A stretch of DNA of 24,323 bases from NCBI GenBank assembly GCA_964634615.1, contig CAZWLQ010000012.1, positions 1 to 24,323 on the forward strand. The letters are read 5' to 3'. This document shows positions 5,438-11,972 of the stretch, piece by piece. The DNA comes from EsbW-18 sp964634615. GTDB taxonomy: Bacteria > Patescibacteriota > Minisyncoccia > Phycocordibacterales > EsbW-18. The notes beneath the pieces are model-generated. The model made no database searches. It was not told the origin of the DNA and saw only the letters and a list, made by a program, of their open reading frames with translations. Numbering within the stretch: the first letter of the stretch is position 1; the number at the start of each line of letters is the position of its first letter. The position numbers were made by a program, and so were the translations under genes.

Positions 5438-5473
5438 GGCATCCTCCTCGGTTGTTTGACACGTCTGGCGAAT

Positions 5474-5502
5474 ACACTACTCCTTATCACTCGGGCGTGC
5501 AA
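5474..5502 (-). promoter_or_regulatory. Candidate promoter of gene E
   Basis: On the minus strand TTGCAC (5502-5497), a 17-nt spacer and TAGTGT (5479-5474). It lies about 25 bases upstream of the gene E SD and fits the separate-promoter pattern of the other SD-led genes. Confidence 0.5.
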
Positions 5503-5523
5503 TTAAAATGAAGTTCAAATTTT

Positions 5524-5532
5524 TGGTATACT
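5524..5532 (+). promoter_or_regulatory. Extended -10 promoter directly before VOC gene
   Basis: TGGTATACT (5524-5532) ends 6 nt before the ATG at 5539 and has no recognisable -35. Transcription would start at or next to the start codon, so the mRNA is predicted to be leaderless. Confidence 0.6.
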
Positions 5533-5538
5533 TTCCCC

Positions 5539-5931
5539 ATGGATCCCGTCGTACATTTTGAAATGCCGTTTGAGGACAAGAAGCGCATGGTTGATTTTTA
5601 TGCGCACGCATTCGGCTGGAAAAGCAATGATGTTCCTAACGAACCCGACCAGTACACCTTAATGACAACAACCGAGGTTGATGAGAAAGGGTGGCCAAAA
5701 GAGGTCGCTCGCATCAACGGCGGTTTTTATGCAAAGCAGCACGACAAGCCGAATCAGTACCCAACCGTCGTCATTGCAATCAAAGACATCGACGAATCAA
5801 TGGAAAAGATTGTTGCTGGAGGAGGCAAGATACTCGGAGAGCCGATTGAGGTTCCTGGCTATGGCACGTACGTGACGTTCCTCGACACCGAAGGAAACCG
5901 TGTGAGCATGATGCAGCCGAAAGAGATGTAA
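5539..5931 (+). CDS. VOC-superfamily protein (glyoxalase/bleomycin-resistance fold)
   Basis: The 130-aa product has the one-module VOC layout. It opens with VVHFEMPFEDKKRMVDFYAHAFGWK, has a central INGGFY segment and a second half VIAIKDIDESMEKIVAGGGKI, and closes with FLDTEGNRVSMMQ. The HFE-x-P-x-FY-x-x-xFGW start and DTEGN end match the lactoylglutathione-lyase-related branch (COG3324 type). Members act on small molecules or bind them, and many lack a known substrate. A paralogue lies at 14059-14460. No SD is present, and the -10 box ends 6 nt before the ATG. Confidence 0.85.
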   Translation: MDPVVHFEMPFEDKKRMVDFYAHAFGWKSNDVPNEPDQYTLMTTTEVDEKGWPKEVARINGGFYAKQHDKPNQYPTVVIAIKDIDESMEKIVAGGGKILGEPIEVPGYGTYVTFLDTEGNRVSMMQPKEM

Positions 5932-6001
5932 TGCGGACACTTCGACCGCCATATCGAATACACCACGCATACTTTGCGTGGGCGTGCTTAGTTCTTGGAT
6001 G

Positions 6002-6133
6002 CTACGAGAGGAGGCGAACGATGAAGACAATCAACGCTATCACCAAGAGCGCGTGAATAAGTCCTCCGCCAACGTGGAAGCTGAAACCAAGGAGCCACAG
6101 TACAACCAGCACAACAATGAGTGTCCACAACAT
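6002..6133 (-). CDS. 43-aa hydrophobic membrane protein (lmo0937/DUF5670 type)
   Basis: ATG at 6133 lies one base after the stop of the YggT-like gene (TAA-T-ATG), so translation is probably coupled. The 43 residues start MLWTLIVVLVVLWLLGF, have the central FHVGGGLIHALLVIALIVFIV and end RLLS. This is two hydrophobic helices around a GGGLIH turn. It fits the tiny lmo0937-type membrane proteins known in many bacteria; the function of that family is unknown. The gene ends at TAG 6004-6002. Its extreme hydrophobicity and family-like ending make it a real gene despite its size. Confidence 0.8.
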   Translation of the reverse strand: MLWTLIVVLVVLWLLGFSFHVGGGLIHALLVIALIVFIVRLLS

Positions 6134-6134
6134 A

Positions 6135-6491
6135 TTATTTTTCCTGAGCGTTTAATTTTACAGCGGCTTCCGGTGTCGAAACGGTCTTCCCGATGAGGAA
6201 CAATTTAACAATACCGAATGCAAGTGCAGCGTAGACGAGCATTGCAAGCAGGGTCGTCCATTCAAAGACACTTCCCGAGACTTGGCTGATACCAAAGACA
6301 TTGAGAAATGGTTTCGAAAATATGCCGGTTATGCCGTAGATGAAACTACTGAACCCAGCGTCTGGGTTAGCGCCAAGAAGTTTTAATGAGAAGCGAAAGA
6401 CAAGAAGAATTTCTATGAGGCCGAGTAGGTACCAAACAACCTGTGTGCCTCGGTACAAAGGTTGCGTGCTGGGTGAATTTGATGCATCCAT
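6135..6491 (-). CDS. YggT-like membrane protein
   Basis: The 118-aa product has an N-terminal polar segment, then a first transmembrane helix (VWYLLGLIEILLVFRFSLKLL, about residues 19-39). GANPDAGFSSFIYGITGIFSKPFLNVF follows, then a second helix (WTTLLAMLVYAALAFGIVKLFL, about 78-99) and a basic tail. The RFSLKLLGANP...PF pattern is that of YggT-family proteins, a conserved bacterial membrane family of uncertain role. The ATG at 6491 has no SD. It forms a transcription unit with the 43-aa gene downstream. Confidence 0.75.
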   Translation of the reverse strand: MDASNSPSTQPLYRGTQVVWYLLGLIEILLVFRFSLKLLGANPDAGFSSFIYGITGIFSKPFLNVFGISQVSGSVFEWTTLLAMLVYAALAFGIVKLFLIGKTVSTPEAAVKLNAQEK

Positions 6492-6510
6492 AATGATTTT
6501 GTTTTAGTTT

Positions 6511-7614
6511 TTAATTTGCAATCGTCCAGGTTGTTCCTCGGATGGGGAAGGCGCCTTTGACCGATGCATTCGCGGTAACTCCGGTGACATCAATCATCAG
6601 CTGTTTTCCGATGTAAGACGACACGTTGTTGGTGAGGACCGCCTTGATGGTGAAGAGACGAGTTTCTCCCGCCATGAGGGTTGCATTCGTTGGCACGGAG
6701 GCAATGCCGTTCTTAAAGGGCGTCGAACCCTCAACGCCTCCTGTGGAGCTCTTTGAGGTGCCAATGTCGTCGGTGCTTGTGAGTGTGATGATGGATTGTG
6801 TTGACGCAGAGCCGTTTTGCTTCAACGTGAAGCTTTTGAGCGTTGCGGTTTCTTTTCCGACGTTGATGACCTGCAGATAGGAAACTGCAACCGACCCACC
6901 TGCGTGCGCGACTCCTCCCGAGAGAAGGGGAACAGACTTTACGACGAGCGTTGTTGCAGAAGAGGTCCCAGCATCCCCGTCTCCGACCACGAGTGTGCCG
7001 GTTGCGAGAGTGTTTAAGGCCATATCTTTTGGTCCGCGGACAACAACATCGTATGTGCCATCAGGAAGTTTTTTTGAGATTTTTACCTTCCACGAGCTGC
7101 CCTTCACTTTGATCGACTTACTGGTGTAGAGAGGTTTTGTTGTGCCTTCTTTGTAGAGCTCTATGTGGACGTTTTTTACTCCGGTTGCTTTTCCGGAGAG
7201 CATTGGCTTTGGTGAGTCAGAGGAAAGCGACGATTCTTTAATGCTTCCGCTTGCAATAACGACCGAAACTGCACACGTCACCTTCTTGTTGCCGGAGCTG
7301 AAACGGTAGGTGTAAGTCGTGTTTTTGGTGGGTGAGCTGGTTGCGCTCCCTGAAAGGGAGATTGCGTCACCATCACCATCAAACGCTTTCTTCACATTTT
7401 TGCTCTCCCATTCGATTTCTATATCGTCTCCTTTTTTGAGGAGGACATCTTTTTCCTTGTGCATCGTTACTTCTCCAATCGGAGTTGTGACTGTGAGAGA
7501 GCAGGTTGGCTTCGTGCTTGCAGCGTGAGTTGCAAGGGGCACAACTGCTGTCAGGAGCAAGATTCCGCTTGCAGTGATTCGTATGAGGGATGTGAAAAAT
7601 AGAGATGAGCGCAT
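6511..7614 (-). CDS. Secreted Thr/Ser-rich protein with Ig-like segments
   Basis: The 367-aa product has a signal peptide (residues 1-31, ending THAAS). The mature part is rich in Ser, Thr, Gly, Val and Lys, typical of beta-sandwich surface proteins. Residues 36-120 look like one Ig-like unit (CSLTVTTPIGEV to CAVSVV, with two Cys that may pair). Residues 130-210 look like a second unit with PDGTYDVVVRG. The C-terminal part (about 225-367) resembles a third beta domain (VINVGKETATLKSFTL to GAFPIRGTTW). Multi-domain exported proteins like this are common in CPR cell envelopes. No catalytic motif is visible. It may be a surface or filament component. Confidence 0.7.
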   Translation of the reverse strand: MRSSLFFTSLIRITASGILLLTAVVPLATHAASTKPTCSLTVTTPIGEVTMHKEKDVLLKKGDDIEIEWESKNVKKAFDGDGDAISLSGSATSSPTKNTTYTYRFSSGNKKVTCAVSVVIASGSIKESSLSSDSPKPMLSGKATGVKNVHIELYKEGTTKPLYTSKSIKVKGSSWKVKISKKLPDGTYDVVVRGPKDMALNTLATGTLVVGDGDAGTSSATTLVVKSVPLLSGGVAHAGGSVAVSYLQVINVGKETATLKSFTLKQNGSASTQSIITLTSTDDIGTSKSSTGGVEGSTPFKNGIASVPTNATLMAGETRLFTIKAVLTNNVSSYIGKQLMIDVTGVTANASVKGAFPIRGTTWTIAN

Positions 7615-7680
7615 AGAATCAGTGGTTAGTGTAACAGCTTATAAAGGACGGATGTTCCCACAGCGGTTTTGCGAGACTTG

Positions 7681-7717
7681 AAAAAGAGGACACCCGCACA
7701 TCGGGAGTCCTCTTTTT
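7681..7717. terminator. Bidirectional terminator
   Basis: AAAAAGAGGAC (7681-7691) pairs with GTCCTCTTTTT (7707-7717), with an inner CCCG/CGGG stem (7693-7696/7702-7705). The A and T arms make it work in both directions. It ends the gene at 7733-7984 on the minus strand and insulates it from the next minus-strand gene. Confidence 0.85.
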
Positions 7718-7732
7718 AGGTACGATACGAAT

Positions 7733-7984
7733 TTAGAAACCGGAAACGTCATCACCAACAACTTCGTAGTCTGCTGCACTGTCGAGCAAGAGAACGCCGC
7801 TGTGAATATAGATGTTCGGAGCGATTGCAATTGCCGTCTGCCAATCGTTTGCCGTGACGGTTTTAACATCGCCGATGTTGTCCACATATGCATATGATGC
7901 TGCGGATGCGAGAGCAGGAAGCGCGATGAACGCTGCCGTTGCTACGATAAGACCAGTTGTAAGAAGTTTTGAGTGTGTTTTCAT
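7733..7984 (-). CDS. Small secreted protein
   Basis: The 83-aa product has a clear signal peptide (MKTHSKLLTTGLIVATAAFI, then ALPALASA|AS, cleavage near residue 28). The mature part is about 55 residues and beta-prone (YAYVDNIGDVKTVTANDWQT, IAIAPNIYIHSGVLLLDS). As I recall, many CPR genomes encode similar exported mini-proteins with a TAIATAPNIxxHSGVLL-type core. Function is unknown. It is a single-gene unit. Confidence 0.75.
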   Translation of the reverse strand: MKTHSKLLTTGLIVATAAFIALPALASAASYAYVDNIGDVKTVTANDWQTAIAIAPNIYIHSGVLLLDSAADYEVVGDDVSGF

Positions 7985-8282
7985 GTGGTGTAATTGTGTG
8001 TTTAATAAGAAGAATCAGGAGACACTGACGCACTTGCGCCGGTAGCACTATCTGTTAAAGAACAGTGCTTTCGAAGGTACATGCGTATGCGTTTCCACCG
8101 CGGGAAGTTAGAAGGGCTCCGCAGTCGACTATCTGGAGACAACGAACCTGGCATGTACTGCCTCAGGCACGTTTGATACATAGACAGTATGCGCGTTATT
8201 TGACAAAATACAATCGGTATTGTTTTATGACACACTTATCGTATAGACCCTAATTATTGACGATGTCTGGTATAGTAGAGCG
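7985..8282. other. Intergenic region between divergent genes
   Basis: About 300 bases between the divergent starts at 7984 and 8283. It contains an AGCACT/AGTGCT inverted repeat (8044-8049/8064-8069) that would fall in the leader of the minus-strand gene, and a plus-strand -10 box TGGTATAGT (8268-8276). Frames on both strands lack RBS and gene-like composition. I see no RNA gene. Confidence 0.5.
8268..8276 (+). promoter_or_regulatory. Extended -10 promoter, predicted leaderless
   Basis: TGGTATAGT (8268-8276) ends 6 nt before the ATG at 8283. No good -35 is visible 17 nt upstream. It has the same geometry as the box at 5524-5532. Confidence 0.55.
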
Positions 8283-8678
8283 ATGAATGAGGGCATTCCA
8301 AATCAGCTTGAAGTGGAGAAGGAGCGCATGAAACAAGAGTATTTTGCGTTAGCAAGAGAACTGAGTGAAGGTGGCGAGAGCCTCCCGTTTCCTGGGATTG
8401 ATTCGGACGTGCGAACTCTTATACAAGAAGACCAGGAAAAATATCCTGGATATTCCACCCCGATTGATTCTCTTGTTGACCGATTCGAACGAGAGGGCTT
8501 AAGAGTGGTTCTGGGAAAGTATCCCGACAGTGATGTGATTGTTGTACCTTTTCACAGCACAGACATTGTTATGGACAGTCTTTCCCCTAAAGATTTAAAA
8601 ATAGGTGGACATGACAGCAGGTTGGAGCGATTGATTGTGGTCAACAGAGACTGGGCAGCTCTTGTTAAAAGAAAATAA
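8283..8678 (+). CDS. Hypothetical soluble protein
   Basis: The 131-aa product is soluble and acidic. An N-terminal helix (LEVEKERMKQEYFALARELSEG) is followed by a mixed region (PFPGIDSDVRTLIQEDQEKY) and an alpha/beta part with VDRFEREGLRVVLGKYPDSD, VIVVPFHSTDIVMDS and LERLIVVNRDWAALVKRK. No known motif or family recognised. There is no SD, and the -10 box sits 6 nt upstream of the ATG. Confidence 0.75.
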   Translation: MNEGIPNQLEVEKERMKQEYFALARELSEGGESLPFPGIDSDVRTLIQEDQEKYPGYSTPIDSLVDRFEREGLRVVLGKYPDSDVIVVPFHSTDIVMDSLSPKDLKIGGHDSRLERLIVVNRDWAALVKRK

Positions 8679-8739
8679 AATACTCTTGCGAGAGAAAGAA
8701 AATCACAGGATACTTGTGTATTAATAATTGTTTTTCACT

Positions 8740-9111
8740 ATGAGTAAATCTTGGAACATCACGTTTTATATTTCGACAATTTTGTTGACACTCGGTACGC
8801 TTCCCGCACTCTATTTTGGTTTTAGTGGCAACCCGATGGGCATCGAGGTCTTTACGGGTCTTGGATACCCAGTATATTTTGCGATGATTATTACGGTTGC
8901 AAAATTACTTGGATTGATTGGTATTTGGCAGAATAAAGTCACATTCCTTCGCGAATGGGCGTACGCCGGGTTCGCGTTTGATACGTTGGGTGCGGTCATC
9001 TCAATCCTCGCGGTCGGAGGCGCTTTCAGCGGAACACTCCCTGCATTGGTGACGTTTGTTATCGTCATGGTCTCATACACAGCATTCCGGAAAACTGGTC
9101 GCGCAGCATAG
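8740..9111 (+). CDS. DoxX-like integral membrane protein
   Basis: The 123-aa product has four hydrophobic helices (about residues 8-25, 43-63, 74-94 and 98-115). The pattern VFTGLGYPVYFAMIITVAKLLGLIG then WAYAGFAFDTLGAVISILAVGG matches DoxX-like (DoxX_2) proteins, which keep the GYP, AKLLG and EWAYAGF features. Members are small membrane proteins of mostly unknown role, some linked to redox or thiosulfate metabolism. The ATG at 8740 is preferred over an in-frame TTG at 8728, because MSKSWNITF is a normal start. A terminator follows directly. Confidence 0.8.
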   Translation: MSKSWNITFYISTILLTLGTLPALYFGFSGNPMGIEVFTGLGYPVYFAMIITVAKLLGLIGIWQNKVTFLREWAYAGFAFDTLGAVISILAVGGAFSGTLPALVTFVIVMVSYTAFRKTGRAA

Positions 9112-9144
9112 CAAAAAACCGCCCACTCAAAAGGGCGGTTTTTG
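9112..9144 (+). terminator. Strong intrinsic terminator
   Basis: CAAAAAACCGCCC (9112-9124) pairs with GGGCGGTTTTTG (9133-9144) around ACTCAAAA. A-rich on one side and T-rich on the other, it could work both ways. Confidence 0.9.
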
Positions 9145-9170
9145 TATGTGTCACCATGCAAGGAAGACAC

Positions 9171-9198
9171 TTGACATGTTATTTATATATGCTACTAT
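9171..9198 (+). promoter_or_regulatory. Promoter of gene F
   Basis: TTGACA (9171-9176), 16-nt spacer, TACTAT (9193-9198) preceded by ATGC. A second -10-like TATAGT follows within about 15 nt. It lies about 60 nt before the ATG of gene F, so the mRNA has a leader. Confidence 0.75.
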
Positions 9199-9259
9199 GG
9201 GGTGAGGTATAGTAGCGTCAACCCGACCCTTCAACAGGGTCTTTACGGAGGAAGACGTC

Positions 9260-9487
9260 ATGGCGGATCGGTTCAACCGTTGGCAGCGGGTTCAGACGCC
9301 GCACAATCGCAGCAAGTTCGGCCACTTCCGGCAGGAGCTGCCGGAGAAGCAACTCAAGGCGTTGCGTCAGCGGCGATCGGATCGCCTCGGCGCTCCGACG
9401 GGAACCCTGAAGCTGCTGCGGCTGGGCGCGTTCTGCGCCAGCATCTTCGCCGCCCCGAAGCAGTCGATCACGATGCTCACGCTGTAG
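9260..9487 (+). CDS. Gene F: small, very basic protein of unknown function
   Basis: ATG at 9260 follows GGAGG (9247-9251) by 8 nt. The 75-aa product is highly basic in its first 60 residues (RFNRWQRVQTPHNRSKFGHF, LKALRQRRSDRLG) and ends in a more hydrophobic part (LLRLGAFCASIFAAPKQSI). The coding sequence is clearly GC-rich compared with its neighbours. The composition would suit a nucleic-acid-binding or ribosome-associated peptide, but no family is recognised. It is a single-gene unit with its own promoter and terminator. Confidence 0.65.
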   Translation: MADRFNRWQRVQTPHNRSKFGHFRQELPEKQLKALRQRRSDRLGAPTGTLKLLRLGAFCASIFAAPKQSITMLTL

Positions 9488-9506
9488 AAGCCAGCATCAC
9501 CGCCCC

Positions 9507-9547
9507 GAGCCGCACCAATGGACATTGTCCAGAGGTACGGCTCTTTT
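9507..9547 (+). terminator. Terminator of gene F
   Basis: A long compound stem: GAGCCG (9507-9512) with CGGCTC (9538-9543), ACC with GGT, and TGGAC with GTCCA around ATT. TTTTGC follows. Confidence 0.75.
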
Positions 9548-9578
9548 GCTATTCGAACAAATCCGAAGGGGGTTACTG

Positions 9579-10595
9579 TTAAAGACTATTCTCTCGATCG
9601 AAGCGCACTTTCTCTGCTTCTCGTACGATACGTGCCATCGTTTGTACCGCTTCGAGCGGGTAATCACCGGATGCGGTTTCATCGGAGAGCATCACCGCAT
9701 CGGTTCCGTCCCAGACTGCCTGCGCAATATCGGATACTTCGGCACGAGTTGGGTGCGCGTGGTTCACCATTGAAAAAAGCATTTGCGTTGCGGTGATACT
9801 TCCTTTACCAAGCCAGGCGGCGTGACGAATGAGGTTTTTTTGTGCGAGCGGCACCTGTTCGAGTGGCATCTCAATGCCAAGGTCACCACGCGCAATCATC
9901 ACTGCGTCAGACGCGCGCATAATTGAGTCAATGTTCTCAATCGCAAGGCGCGTCTCAATCTTTGCGATAAGCTTTGCCTTGTTCCCAACAAGCTCTTTGA
10001 GCGCGCGCATGTCATCAGCTGTTTGCACAAATGAGACTGCGATGTATTCGACGCCGGCTTCAAGTGCAATAGCAACATCAGCGCGGTCTTTTTCAGTGAG
10101 CCCTGATGTGGTGAGCTTTGTGTGCGGGACGTTCACACCTTTTCGAGAAAAGAGTGTGCCACCACGAATAACCTTTGCAGTAATGTGGGTTCCCTCGATA
10201 CCGGTTGTCACAAGCTCCATCTCTCCGTTCGCAAGCAGTATCGGATCACCAATGGCAATATCTGCGTGAAGATAGGGCTCATCAATGTGGATGATTGAGT
10301 CGTCACTTTCTTCGCTCGTTGAAAATGTAATCGTATCACCATCGTGGAGCACGCGACCACCTTCAGGCATTTTTCCAACGCGAATGCGGGGACCTTGGAG
10401 ATCTTGGAGAACCGAGAGTTCAACCCTAAGCTCTTTTCCTGCACGAAGCACGTTTGTTCGGCGCGCTCTATATTCCTCTGGCGTGCAGTGCGAAAAGTTC
10501 ATACGAAATATTGACACACCTTCTTTGGCAAAGGCGAGTATCATATCGTAGCTTTCTGATTTTGGGCCGATGGTCGCGATGATTTTTGTACGCAT
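9579..10595 (-). CDS. pyk: Pyruvate kinase lacking the C-terminal domain
   Basis: The enzyme converts phosphoenolpyruvate and ADP to pyruvate and ATP, the last step of glycolysis. Visible features are TKIIATIGPKS at the N terminus, FRMNFSH (R31, N33, S35, H36) for nucleotide and metal binding, DLQGPRIRVG, and the B domain at about residues 73-160. KIETRLAIENIDSIM with ARGDLGIEMP is the active-site signature, followed by ATQMLFSM with PTRAEVSDIAQAVWDGTDAVMLSDETASGDYP. At 338 aa the protein ends after the A domain. E. coli PykF is about 470 aa, so the C-terminal allosteric domain is absent. Catalysis should be kept, but effector control through that domain cannot occur. No SD at the ATG. Confidence 0.92.
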   Translation of the reverse strand: MRTKIIATIGPKSESYDMILAFAKEGVSIFRMNFSHCTPEEYRARRTNVLRAGKELRVELSVLQDLQGPRIRVGKMPEGGRVLHDGDTITFSTSEESDDSIIHIDEPYLHADIAIGDPILLANGEMELVTTGIEGTHITAKVIRGGTLFSRKGVNVPHTKLTTSGLTEKDRADVAIALEAGVEYIAVSFVQTADDMRALKELVGNKAKLIAKIETRLAIENIDSIMRASDAVMIARGDLGIEMPLEQVPLAQKNLIRHAAWLGKGSITATQMLFSMVNHAHPTRAEVSDIAQAVWDGTDAVMLSDETASGDYPLEAVQTMARIVREAEKVRFDRENSL

Positions 10596-10705
10596 ATATT
10601 TGGAGGTGAGTTTTTGATGATACTACAGAAAAGGATAGTGCGCCTGTCAGCAGACACGTTTGTTCACTCATTAAGAAGATAGCGTAGCTTCTCGGGGAAG
10701 AATCT

Positions 10706-11899
10706 TTATTCAAACAGTTCCCAAATTTCTTTATCTTCTCCACCGTCAATCTTGAAGATTGCGATGCCGGCGAGTCCGAACTCGTCCGCTAACACCACCT
10801 TCTCCCTGATTGCTTCAGCGTCGCTCCATGTCATGTAGTTGAACGTCACCGTTTGTCCAGTTGAATTCGCGTACGCAAGCGCACGAGTAGCTACAATGTC
10901 GCCCTTTGGTGTATTCGCGGGAATCGAAAGTGATTCAGAAAAATTCCAAATAGAAGGGTAGGAGAATGAAAGTTCTCCTGCGGCATTTCGTGTTGGCGTG
11001 ATGTCTTTATCATCTGCAGCATCAACGCCGTATTTTGGATTCAATGCCCAAAGACGATTGTATGCTTGAAACCAGTCAGGGGAGACCACCACCTCGTATT
11101 CGTGGCCGTAGGTAGCGACACCGAGTGAGAGTTTCTCTGGCGAGACTGTTTGTGTCATGTAGATGATAACCTTTCGAACCCAGTCCGCATCGGCGACAGG
11201 AACGTATGGCTGACCTTTTCGTGTGTCGTTCAATTGTAAATCTGCACGACGTTGATCGTAGGTCATCACTTTGATGCTGTCGCAGTGTTCTTCCATGACC
11301 GAGAGATTGGTTGGGTGAACATCGGTGTCGGGTACGATGCGATAGAGAGAGTCAGGAGGCGTCTGTGCCTCGATGGTGCACGAGAGAAGTGTTTTTCGAG
11401 GAAGCGCGGTATCAAGCTCTTTGATGAAGAGCGAAAACGCATCTTTTGTCGAAAGCCAGCGACCTTCATAGTCAATATCAACACCATCGTATTTTCCTTT
11501 CTTCACCATTGCGACAATCTCTTTCACGTGCTTTGCGCGTGTCTTTTTGTCACTCAAGATTTCATGCATGGTTTCCGTGTCGCTCCACATGATGGTCGGG
11601 ATTACCAGCACGTCGTCTTTGCGCGCGGCGGCGATGAACTTTTTCCACGTGCTTTTTGAAAGACCCGCGAGATCCTTAAGTTTGCCCTTGCTCGTGACCG
11701 TAAATGCAAACGGATTCACTTCGGACAGCGCGTCGAGGTGTTTTTTTGCGTCACGAGTACCCTCGGACGATTTCCAGTAGGGAATCCAGCCCGATACAGC
11801 AAGGTCCGAAGAAGCAGCCTTGAGGGAGAGGGGGAGTCCCCACAGGGTAATACTTAGGAAGAGGCCAGCAAACAAGAGCGTTGTTCGATTGTGTACCAT
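10706..11899 (-). CDS. Secreted GH18 family glycoside hydrolase
   Basis: The 397-aa product has a signal peptide (residues 1-29). The TIM-barrel follows, beginning SGWIPYWKSSEGTRD. The GH18 catalytic motif DGVDIDYE is at residues 138-145, with Glu145 as the acid/base. MTYDQ follows at the barrel strand that usually carries the Tyr-Asp pair, and YGHEYEV and FNYMTW come near the end. The overall style resembles the YdhD/SleL peptidoglycan N-acetylglucosaminidases more than secreted chitinases, so peptidoglycan is the likelier substrate; that is an inference. It has no LysM or other wall-binding domain. The -10 box TATACT ends 8 nt before the ATG, predicting leaderless mRNA. Confidence 0.85.
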   Translation of the reverse strand: MVHNRTTLLFAGLFLSITLWGLPLSLKAASSDLAVSGWIPYWKSSEGTRDAKKHLDALSEVNPFAFTVTSKGKLKDLAGLSKSTWKKFIAAARKDDVLVIPTIMWSDTETMHEILSDKKTRAKHVKEIVAMVKKGKYDGVDIDYEGRWLSTKDAFSLFIKELDTALPRKTLLSCTIEAQTPPDSLYRIVPDTDVHPTNLSVMEEHCDSIKVMTYDQRRADLQLNDTRKGQPYVPVADADWVRKVIIYMTQTVSPEKLSLGVATYGHEYEVVVSPDWFQAYNRLWALNPKYGVDAADDKDITPTRNAAGELSFSYPSIWNFSESLSIPANTPKGDIVATRALAYANSTGQTVTFNYMTWSDAEAIREKVVLADEFGLAGIAIFKIDGGEDKEIWELFE

Positions 11900-11907
11900 A
11901 GAGACAC

Positions 11908-11913
11908 AGTATA
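11908..11913 (-). promoter_or_regulatory. -10 box of the GH18 gene, predicted leaderless
   Basis: TATACT on the minus strand (11913 to 11908), preceded by TGC, is 8 nt upstream of the ATG at 11899. Confidence 0.55.
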
Positions 11914-11953
11914 GCAGAGCATCTTGGCCTTTTTCATTGGATATGTGGTCAGG

Positions 11954-11959
11954 TATACT
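11954..11959 (+). promoter_or_regulatory. -10 box of the surface protease gene
   Basis: TATACT (11954-11959) lies 13 nt before the ATG at 11973. It is divergent from the GH18 promoter, about 40 bases away. Confidence 0.5.
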
Positions 11960-11972
11960 ATCCGTATCACGA

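Noticed and set aside
11820..11972. N-terminal extension of the protease frame
   Set aside because: It overlaps the divergent GH18 gene start and promoters; the signal peptide begins after 11973.
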